Part shown: in pieces, positions 6,153-11,676 of the stretch
Layout of the letters: every line of letters starts with the position of its first letter
Position numbering within the stretch: position 1 is the first letter of the stretch
DNA from: Wolbachia sp.
Lineage (GTDB): Bacteria; Pseudomonadota; Alphaproteobacteria; Rickettsiales; Anaplasmataceae
DNA length: 11,676 nt
Assembly: GCA_028803175.1 (NCBI GenBank)
Contig: JARBCG010000144.1
Location: 1 to 11,676, forward strand
Reading direction: 5' to 3'
The notes under the pieces: generated by a model
Databases searched by the model: none
What the model was told of the DNA's origin: nothing
The model's input: only the letters and a program-made list of their open reading frames with translations
Program-made: the position numbers and the translations under genes

Positions 6153-7366
6153 TATATAATAATACAATTAAAATCCCTGCAGTTAGAACATCGATGATCC
6201 CACTTCTCAAGTTTTTTATTGCAACTTTTACATTTCCAGCATGGATCAGATAAAGCTTCAGAACTTATTTTGTTTAGCCAATAAATTGCTTTGTCATGCT
6301 CTTGTAATACTATCTTGAGCTGTGTCATAATAAGGTAGATTGACATGTAGTTAGCTTTTTTTATAGCAGTATCTAAGTATTGATTTGCAAGGTCGTATTT
6401 ACCTGAAGTAATTGCAGATGAAGCCAGCATACAGTGACTGTAGTAGTAGTCAGGGCGTAAATTATAAAGCCGCTCTGCTTTATCATGATTCAAGCTAATA
6501 TAAAGCTTAGCTACTTGAGGATTTGGGTTTATCTCGTATTCTGCCTCTAGTACTGCAGAAGCTTTTCTTATTTTTCCAAGCTTAATATATAACTCTGCCT
6601 TTAAATAACTGATCGGTTGAAAAGTCGCACAATAACTTTGTGCTCTTAATAGAGACTTTATAGCCTCTTTAAAATTTCCTTTACTCTCATATTCTCTTGC
6701 TAAAGCACAGTAAAAAACTGTAAACATTTCTTTATGATCAAAGAGAAGAAAAATATTAAATCTGGTAGCCTCCTTAAGTTTTAAAATTGCATTACTCCAA
6801 TCCTCTTGTAGTATGTAATACTCTATCTGAAAAGGTATAGATAGTATTCTATCATTGATTGAATTAGAGCAGTACTCTATAAACTTTCGAAAGGTCATCT
6901 TGTCTTTTTTGAGATGTGCAATAAGCTTATTAGATAGAAGTAAAGCCAAGTTGCGATTTTTATTTGCAATACTTGTTAAGCCGTTACTGAAGAAGCTGTA
7001 ATTTCCTGTCTTGCCTGAATTGAAGAGTCTTATTAAAAATAATCTGTCATTCTCTTCATTTAGATTTTTAATCAGCTTTTGAACATTATCTATATTGTCT
7101 AGATCTATACTTAAGAAAGTTTCAAAGAGAAGCAATTCTTCTCTATCTCTTCTTTTGTTTTTCATACTAACAAACGTTGATGAAATAGAGGAAAAGAACC
7201 GTGCACAAATAATTGACAAAAATAATGAAACTACACAAGTAAAAACAATAAAATATAGATCAATATCTATCGTATAATTACCTAATTCCAATTTTATTAC
7301 TTCACCACTTATCTTTATCCAAATACCAAATAAAAATGATAGAATGAAAATTATGAAATAAATCAT
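6149..7366 (-). CDS. HemY-like TPR membrane protein with C-terminal zinc ribbon
   Basis: A 405-residue protein of the alphaproteobacterial HemY type (COG3898). Two N-terminal membrane helices (about 1-16 and 36-62) are followed by a long alpha-helical region with TPR-like repeats, for example AREYESKGNFKEAIKSLLRA and AELYIKLGKIRKASAVLEAEY. The C-terminus carries CKSC (379-382) and CSNC (393-396), a zinc ribbon typical of alphaproteobacterial members ending 'W.C..CG....W...C..C'. The name comes from its place beside heme genes in other bacteria; this family is not the HemY protoporphyrinogen oxidase, and its biochemical role is not established. The start overlaps the mic60-like stop as ATGA, as in the usual mic60-hemY pairing. 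Confidence 0.8.
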   Translation of the reverse strand: MIYFIIFILSFLFGIWIKISGEVIKLELGNYTIDIDLYFIVFTCVVSLFLSIICARFFSSISSTFVSMKNKRRDREELLLFETFLSIDLDNIDNVQKLIKNLNEENDRLFLIRLFNSGKTGNYSFFSNGLTSIANKNRNLALLLSNKLIAHLKKDKMTFRKFIEYCSNSINDRILSIPFQIEYYILQEDWSNAILKLKEATRFNIFLLFDHKEMFTVFYCALAREYESKGNFKEAIKSLLRAQSYCATFQPISYLKAELYIKLGKIRKASAVLEAEYEINPNPQVAKLYISLNHDKAERLYNLRPDYYYSHCMLASSAITSGKYDLANQYLDTAIKKANYMSIYLIMTQLKIVLQEHDKAIYWLNKISSEALSDPCWKCKSCNKKLEKWDHRCSNCRDFNCIIIY

Positions 7367-8097
7367 GAAATATACTGCAATAGGTGATTATATATTATCG
7401 AAATGTTCTGAGAAGCCACAACAAAGTTATTCAATTTATTGAGCCATGGTTTAAATTCTTGATAAGTTAAACTACTTGCTGAACTAGCTATTCCTTGCAA
7501 ATCATTTTCAAGTATTGAATCTTCAATTTCTGCAAACTTGACTCTTAATGGATCACTTTTATTTTTTACCTTTATCCAGTTCGAAATAATTTTCCTAAAT
7601 AGCCTACTATTATTATAATTAACAGTATCAATAATTCTTTCAAAAGATACCTTTATCCCGTATAGAGTGTCTATTTCTTTCAGATACTCCAGCTCATTTA
7701 CTGCATTATCTATATCTTGGTCATCTAGCTCCAGTATCAAAGGCTTTATTTCACTGATATGGTTAATGAATTTTTTTCCTTGTGTTAATGAGTTCTTCAT
7801 TTTCGTTACAAGCAATAGTAATTTTGCAAGATTTTTATATCTTGAGCTTCCATCACCTGTTTGATCACATTGCGTGTGAAGACTTCTTTTGAAGTCAAAC
7901 ATCTTTTTCTCTAACCTGGATTGATTAACCTCAAGTAACATCTTAAATTCATCCAAGCTTTCCGATAAAGTTCTTATATTGTTTTCGCTTTCTTGCTTAT
8001 TTATCTTTGAAAAAATCATGTTATTTACTGTGACATAACCAACAATTAATAACATAATCAAAAACCAGCCTGTATAGTTTTGTTGAGTATCATTCAT
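7363..8097 (-). CDS. Mitofilin (Mic60)-like inner-membrane protein
   Basis: A 244-residue protein (from ATG 8097) with one N-terminal membrane helix, GWFLIMLLIVGYVTVNNMIF (10-29). A charged coiled-coil-prone segment (about 30-65) and an all-helical soluble domain, probably periplasmic, follow. This build, and its position between an upstream operon gene and a hemY-like gene, matches alphaproteobacterial Mic60/mitofilin (COG4223), which shapes inner-membrane folds and contacts the envelope. It is shorter than most members, and direct sequence similarity is weak to the eye, so context carries much of the call. A longer frame opens at 8148, but the 8097 start has GGAGA about 9 bases upstream and gives a normal 8-base overlap (ATGAATGA) with the lolC stop. 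Confidence 0.65.
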   Translation of the reverse strand: MNDTQQNYTGWFLIMLLIVGYVTVNNMIFSKINKQESENNIRTLSESLDEFKMLLEVNQSRLEKKMFDFKRSLHTQCDQTGDGSSRYKNLAKLLLLVTKMKNSLTQGKKFINHISEIKPLILELDDQDIDNAVNELEYLKEIDTLYGIKVSFERIIDTVNYNNSRLFRKIISNWIKVKNKSDPLRVKFAEIEDSILENDLQGIASSASSLTYQEFKPWLNKLNNFVVASQNISIIYNHLLQYIS

Positions 8098-9319
8098 AAC
8101 GTAGTATCTCCACAGGATCTTGTGCAGCTGCTTGTAATGCTGGAACAATTGTAGCTAAAAATGATAAGAATAATGCAAGAGCAGAAATATTTATCACGTC
8201 TTGAATGGCTAATATTACAGGCAAATTTGAAAAGAAATATATCATAGGATCAAAAAGCTTAACATTAGTAATACTTTCTAAGAATACTCTAATATTTTCA
8301 ATATTAAGAGAAAAAACAACACCTATAACAGATCCAAGACATGTTCCTGTGAAACCAATTAATAAACCACAAATACAGAATATGCGCATAACACTACCAT
8401 TTGTTGCTCCAAATGTACGCATAATTGCAATCGCTGATTTCTTTTCCTGCACTATTATCATTAAACTTGAAACAATATTAAACGCTGCAACTACTATAAT
8501 CAAAGTAAGAATTAAAAACATTACATTTCTTTCAGTTTTTAAAGCATTAAAATAATGTTTTTGTTGTACTTGCCAGCTTGTAGCCTCCATCTTTATTTCT
8601 TTTGCTATAACCTTTGCCAGCTTATCAGATCTTGCAATGTCGTCCACAAATACTTCTATGTTTTGTATGCTATCTTTATAGTTAAAAAAGGCCTGTGCTG
8701 TTTCAAGAGGCATATATATCAAGGTATTGTCATACTCAAACATACCAATATCAAATATTCCGACTACTTTATATTTTTTCATCCGTGGCATTTCACCAAG
8801 CAGTGCATCAAATCCTTCAGATGACATAAACATAATCTTATCACCATAGTCAATATTCAAATTTTCTGCTAAGCGTGCTCCTATAATCACTCCTTCATCA
8901 AAATTTTTCACATTACCTATGATAATGTTATTTGTGACAACAACATTGCTAATCAAATTTTCAATTGATATGCCTTGAACAACGCTGCCTGCAATGTTAC
9001 CATTTGCTGAAACTATTATTTGATCATTAGTCATTGGTGTAGCTTTTAATACACCTGGAATTTTCTCAATAGACTTTGATACAGAACGGTAATCTGGATT
9101 AACACTTTTATCAAAGTACACATTAATATGGCCATCAATACCAAGTATTGAATCAAGCAACTTTGCTCTGAACCCATTCATTACAGACATCACAACTATT
9201 AATGTTGCAACACCAAGTGCAATGCCAACAATAGAAAATGATGTCATTATGGAACAAAACCTTATATTTTTTGCTTGTAAATAACGAATAGCCATAGTGA
9301 CTTCAAAGGCAATAGACAT
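8090..9319 (-). CDS. lolC: LolC/LolE-type lipoprotein-releasing ABC transporter permease
   Basis: Inner-membrane permease of the LolCDE-type system, which extracts mature lipoproteins for delivery to the outer membrane. It has 409 residues, close to the usual 400-415. Seen in order: cytoplasmic FEVTMAIRYLQAKN; first membrane helix (about 22-47), ending in VMSVMNGFRAKL, a LolC/E hallmark; a large periplasmic domain (about 48-265) starting LGIDGHINVY; and an FtsX-like C-terminal half with three helices, including AAFNIVSSLMIIVQEKKSAI, MRTFGA and the terminal DPVEILRYE. Many alphaproteobacteria have one LolC/E gene that pairs with itself; the LolD ATPase is not in the window. The ATG at 9319 has a poor ribosome site; ATG at residue 9 is an alternative. 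It heads the minus-strand operon. Confidence 0.93.
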   Translation of the reverse strand: MSIAFEVTMAIRYLQAKNIRFCSIMTSFSIVGIALGVATLIVVMSVMNGFRAKLLDSILGIDGHINVYFDKSVNPDYRSVSKSIEKIPGVLKATPMTNDQIIVSANGNIAGSVVQGISIENLISNVVVTNNIIIGNVKNFDEGVIIGARLAENLNIDYGDKIMFMSSEGFDALLGEMPRMKKYKVVGIFDIGMFEYDNTLIYMPLETAQAFFNYKDSIQNIEVFVDDIARSDKLAKVIAKEIKMEATSWQVQQKHYFNALKTERNVMFLILTLIIVVAAFNIVSSLMIIVQEKKSAIAIMRTFGATNGSVMRIFCICGLLIGFTGTCLGSVIGVVFSLNIENIRVFLESITNVKLFDPMIYFFSNLPVILAIQDVINISALALFLSFLATIVPALQAAAQDPVEILRYE

Positions 9320-9577
9320 GAATTAACCATAATTTAAAGTTTATTATAGAATATCTTCAGAAAAGCACAAAGGGTGAGTGCATAGTTTTAATCAACTTGA
9401 ATTTAAATTTGAAAATTATCTTACTTGAGAAATAATCACATAATAGGAGAATTTTTTATATTTTATTCAAAAATTAATTGAAATATTTAGTTATATATAT
9501 AATATTAAGATGTTAATAACTAATTTTGAGGTAAAAATTATTCATAATTTCCATTTAATTGGTCAACAGCCAACGTT
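9320..9577. promoter_or_regulatory. Divergent AT-rich spacer with a possible promoter for the ankyrin-like gene
   Basis: This spacer separates the minus-strand lolC operon from the plus-strand gene at 9578 and must hold promoters for both. For the plus strand, TTGAAA (9478-9483) with TAATAT (9500-9505, spacer 16) is the best pair; a perfect TATAAT overlaps at 9498-9503 but with a 14-base spacer. No clear pair was found for lolC. No open frame of note is present, and no good ribosome site precedes 9578. Confidence 0.3.
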
Positions 9578-10357
9578 ATGCACAGAACTATTCTCTGCAT
9601 AAATGCAGATAAAGATGTAGGAGAAATACTAACATGTGTAAGATACAGTGCAGAAGATATAAAAGTCGTTTTCACTGCCTACAATAATGGTAACAGCCCA
9701 TTATTTTACGCTATTATAAAAGATAAATTACAATCTGCTGAATTAATTTTAACTTATATAAAGAATAAAGATTTTTTAGAAGAAATTTATTCTGATTTAG
9801 CACAATATTTACTTAATGCTTATTTTTGTGGTGTACACAAAAAGGCAAGGAATGCTGGCAGGATAATTGATTTTGTAAAAAGTGAAGATATTCTTGAGAT
9901 TTTGCTTAAAAACCGCTTGGATTATGATGTTGAAGAAGAATTGTCTAAAAAAAATGATAATCAATATATATACAATGATAAAATTATCAAAGACACTCTT
10001 AGAAAGTGGAAAAATAGTCTGGTTTATTCAAACAATAAACCAGATAGTTCTAGTGATTATGAAAAAGTAATTTGTACTGCTATTGCAGTTATCGTATGGA
10101 TTATTGCACTTTCTACAAATTCAGTACCTTTTTTTATAGGTGCAACAGCACTACTTGTAGTGGTAATGGGATATGTCTTATTTTCATCACTTGGTAAAAA
10201 TTATGAATATTCTAGTGGTAATAAGCCAACTGTTGAAGAACTTCAGACAAAATTGCAAGCTGATACTGGTATATTGCCATTATCAAGCAATAATAATGCC
10301 AACTATAGATTAACCAATAAAGCAGACAGAAGAGATTCTTGGCTTTTTATCCTTTAA
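9578..10357 (+). CDS. Ankyrin-like protein with two C-terminal membrane helices, function unknown
   Basis: A 259-residue protein I cannot name. Residues about 36-62, starting NNGNSPLFYAIIKDKLQSAE, resemble one ankyrin repeat ('dG.TPLh.A...g....v..Ll'); flanking repeats are too divergent to count. A charged helical region (63-145) leads to two membrane helices, about 164-181 and 185-205, joined by a tight turn, then a polar tail. Ankyrin plus membrane-anchor proteins are common in Wolbachia and often suspected to act on the host, but nothing here proves secretion. The only in-frame ATG near the 5' end is 9578, because a TAA lies at 9545-9547. The stop (10355-10357) overlaps a transposase relic, so the last residues (about RRDSWLFIL) may be insertion-derived and the natural tail lost. 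Confidence 0.65.
   Translation: MHRTILCINADKDVGEILTCVRYSAEDIKVVFTAYNNGNSPLFYAIIKDKLQSAELILTYIKNKDFLEEIYSDLAQYLLNAYFCGVHKKARNAGRIIDFVKSEDILEILLKNRLDYDVEEELSKKNDNQYIYNDKIIKDTLRKWKNSLVYSNNKPDSSSDYEKVICTAIAVIVWIIALSTNSVPFFIGATALLVVVMGYVLFSSLGKNYEYSSGNKPTVEELQTKLQADTGILPLSSNNNANYRLTNKADRRDSWLFIL
10018..10044 (+). repeat. 11-bp perfect inverted repeat inside the ankyrin-like gene
   Basis: TCTGGTTTATT (10018-10028) and AATAAACCAGA (10034-10044) form a perfect stem with the 5-base loop CAAAC. It encodes the linker SLVYSNNKPD (about residues 147-156) between the helical domain and the first membrane helix. A hairpin here could be a small inserted palindromic element tolerated in a flexible linker, or an mRNA structure. 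Confidence 0.7.
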
Positions 10358-10949
10358 ACAATATGAAACGATGGTAGATTGTGTACTAAAAGATTAATTG
10401 ATGATCTATGACAAAAATGTTAAATTCTAAACTTATTTTTTAAATAGTCAAAAACTATCTCAATAATAGATCGTTTTCTGAATAAAACCTTCTCATTAAG
10501 CGGCATTAACGCATTTGAAAAATCTCCTATCTCCAAATAACAGGACAGTAAGCCTCTCTGTAATAAGTCTCTCTTCAAGCTTGACACGGGTTTTCTTTCA
10601 TCCACGTTGCCTTTTTCAGCACAACACTTTGAATTTATCCCCTCTCGTTTCATTTTTGCTTTCTCGCAGAACCAATATAATAGTAGCACCAAACAGAGAT
10701 TTTAGGTAAAATGGATAAAAAGTTTTAAAATTTTTAATCTGGATTGTTGATAAAACAGTATTATAGTAATGGCTTCAGAATGAGTAATTTCCAGTATTCT
10801 AGTAGGTTTCTTGCTATTAGGCGATAATTTGTCTACACGTTTTTCATCTACTATTTTGCAAAAATCATCTACAAAGCAAAATAATTCTATGCTATTCTTT
10901 TTCTCTGGAATAATTCCTTAGTTTTTTTTACAATATTGGAGTTTACCAT
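10354..10949 (-). pseudogene. Degenerate IS982-family transposase
   Basis: Pieces of one transposase read in order on the minus strand with several lesions. The start, ATG 10949, meets a TAA after ten codons. Beyond it the same frame gives IELFCFVDDFCKIVDEK, then ITHSEAITIILFYQQSRLKI and a stop near 10707, matching the IS982 N-terminus ('.YCFVDDFCK...', 'LSEIMTI.ILFH.S.YR.FK'). A second frame (10692-10420) gives EKGNVDERKPVSSL, the IS982 'TKGNVDDRKPVS.L' catalytic segment, and NALMPLNEKVLFRKRSIIEIV with the catalytic Glu. After the stop at 10420-10422 the frame resumes as HFCHRSSINLLVH ('EHTRHRS..N..VH'). The central part is deleted: about 0.6 kb remains of roughly 1 kb, so it is inactive. 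Family assignment rests on remembered motifs. Confidence 0.8.
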
Positions 10950-10978
10950 ATTTCCCTGGCTTTTTTGATTTCCTCTAG

Positions 10979-11161
10979 TCCATAGTTGGTGTTTGCAATG
11001 CTAATGGCCATCCAAATAGAGTAGATTTTTGTTTTTTGTCACCAAGTATAGTGGAATACAAAACATATAGTATGGAAGGCCTAAGAGGAGAAACTGTAGT
11101 ACCAACAGAGGAAATACCATCATATCATCTTCCCTTATTGGTTGATGTTATTTTCACTTAA
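10979..11161 (+). other. Unassigned open frame, possible gene fragment
   Basis: Sixty sense codons are open on the plus strand between stops at 10976 and 11159. They include NGHPNRVDFCFLSPSIVEYK and METL-like downstream text beginning MEGLRGETVVPTEE. There is no ATG near its 5' end (the first in-frame ATG is at 11071) and no ribosome site. The balanced composition looks protein-like, but I do not recognise a family. It may be the cut-off end of a gene disrupted by the neighbouring insertion relics. The rest of 10950-11209 shows nothing further. Confidence 0.3.
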
Positions 11162-11209
11162 AGCTTTGGTAACTCAATCTGTAAAAAGGAAAAGCGATAA
11201 TATTATTAC

Positions 11210-11524
11210 TTAAGATTCACTGTTTAATGAATCCTGAACTACAGCGGCATTTGCATTTATTCTGCCTAATGAACTGCCTGGTTATTCATCACCGTTTCTA
11301 CCAATTCTGTATAAATCACTTAGTGGCTGATAGCCTGTAACTGAATGTTGTAGATCCTTGAAACATATAGGAAGAATAATAAATCTTGTAACAAAAAACG
11401 CTACAGGTAATGCTATAGCTCCTATCACTCCACTTGATCGATTACAACCAGCTGAAGCTGGTAGTTTTAAAAAACGATAGTAACGCCAACTATGGATTAG
11501 AAGAAAACAAAAAAGTCCGCTTGT
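11210..11524 (-). pseudogene. Truncated tail of a membrane protein, with an in-frame stop
   Basis: The minus-strand frame contains a hydrophobic segment, GVIGAIALPVAFFVTRFIIL, then DLQHSVTGYQPLSDLYRIGR and a TAA at 11282-11284. The same frame then continues for 23 more protein-like codons, beginning PGSSLGRINANAAVVQDSLN, to a second TAA at 11210-11212. One change (CAA to TAA) would explain the first stop. The 5' end is replaced by IS3-type OrfA sequence, so the gene has lost its beginning. I do not recognise the parent protein. A plus-strand frame opposite it (about 11324-11479) is also open, so the coding strand is not certain. Confidence 0.45.
11447..11462. repeat. Short palindrome ACCAGCT-GA-AGCTGGT
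   Basis: Two perfect 7-base arms flank a 2-base centre. It lies inside the decayed membrane-protein frame. At this size it may be chance, but it is notably G/C-rich compared with its surroundings. Confidence 0.5.
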
Positions 11525-11676
11525 TAATACCATATCATGCCAGTCATATAGATTTGTTGATGGTATTTTATATTCACTACATATCTCAGCTGTGCTTTTT
11601 TGGTTTTTTATTGCTTCCAATGCTACTTTTACTTTTAACTCTGGTTCATACTTTTTTATTCCAATACTACACTCCA
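11525..11676 (-). mobile_element. 5' fragment of IS3-type transposase OrfA
   Basis: On the minus strand the frame reads KKYEPELKVKVALEAIKNQK, STAEICSEYKIPSTNLYDWH, then DMVL. This is the N-terminal helix-turn-helix of IS3/IS150-type OrfA (HTH_Tnp_1: 'KY.PEFK.KVALEAIKGEKT..EIA.KY.V....I..WK'). OrfA binds the element's ends and is normally about 90-110 residues and followed by OrfB; here only about 47 residues remain before the reading passes into unrelated membrane-protein sequence. A GGAG (11672-11675) lies 6 bases before an ATT (11665-11663) where a start would be expected. The frame is still open at the window edge, so the true 5' end may be outside. The element is truncated and presumably inactive. 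Confidence 0.75.

Noticed and set aside
8098..8148. Upstream extension of the mic60-like gene starting at 8148
   Set aside because: It would overlap lolC by 59 bases and add 17 residues before the membrane helix. The start at 8097 has a good GGAGA site and a normal overlap.
8205..8824. Two plus-strand frames opposite lolC
   Set aside because: lolC is intact and well matched to its family; these are antisense shadows.
9361..9376. CACAAAGGGTGAG, which reminded me of an IS982-type terminal sequence on the opposite strand
   Set aside because: I cannot verify the terminal repeat from memory. It is about 1 kb from the transposase relic with intact genes between, and no partner repeat was found.
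9882..10070. Second plus-strand frame inside the ankyrin-like gene
   Set aside because: It lies wholly within the longer frame and has no ribosome site or recognisable motif.
10515..10709. Plus-strand 64-codon frame in the IS982 relic
   Set aside because: The minus strand of the same DNA carries clear transposase motifs, so this is antisense.

Overview
The window looks like a piece of a Wolbachia chromosome (Rickettsiales, Alphaproteobacteria). The support is the strongly AT-rich sequence, tight bacterial gene packing, and an alphaproteobacterial gene set: rpoZ, a partial Mrp cation/proton antiporter cluster, rpoD, gshB, and a block of lolC, a mitofilin (Mic60)-like gene and a HemY-like gene. 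These sit beside an ankyrin-like membrane protein and decayed IS982- and IS3-type transposases. The genus is inferred from general resemblance; no database search was possible.

Positions 1-377 hold no gene but several short palindromes, repeated GTAC motifs and one perfect 26-bp hairpin. A small XRE-type regulator (378-671) follows. rpoZ (722-1099) comes next, with a good sigma-70 promoter starting at the regulator's stop codon. Positions 1219-3034 are five overlapping or near-touching membrane genes in the order mrpF, mrpG, an MrpA C-terminal (MbhD/MbhE-like) protein, mrpB, mrpC. That order matches the Mbh/archaeal-type cluster. MrpE, MrpD and the large N-terminal part of MrpA are absent from the window.

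rpoD (3172-5097) encodes the housekeeping sigma factor with a very acidic stretch in its non-conserved region. Between rpoD and gshB lies a short frame resembling a decayed YacG zinc-finger gene. gshB (5214-6152) encodes glutathione synthetase and meets the opposite-strand gene stop-to-stop. On the minus strand, lolC (9319-8090), the mic60-like gene (8097-7363) and the hemY-like gene (7366-6149) overlap by 4-8 bases and form one envelope-related operon.

From 9320 the character changes. A 258-bp AT-rich spacer precedes a protein with an ankyrin-like N-terminal segment and two C-terminal membrane helices (9578-10357). Its stop codon overlaps the end of a broken IS982-type transposase (10354-10949, minus strand). 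Beyond it are an unassigned open frame (10979-11161), the tail of a decayed membrane protein (11210-11524, minus) and the start of an IS3-type OrfA (11525-11676, minus) that runs off the window. This right end is a degraded insertion zone. I saw no CRISPR array, tRNA or rRNA, and no clearly new defence or metabolic system. The most notable items are the incomplete Mrp cluster, the YacG relic and the layered transposon relics.
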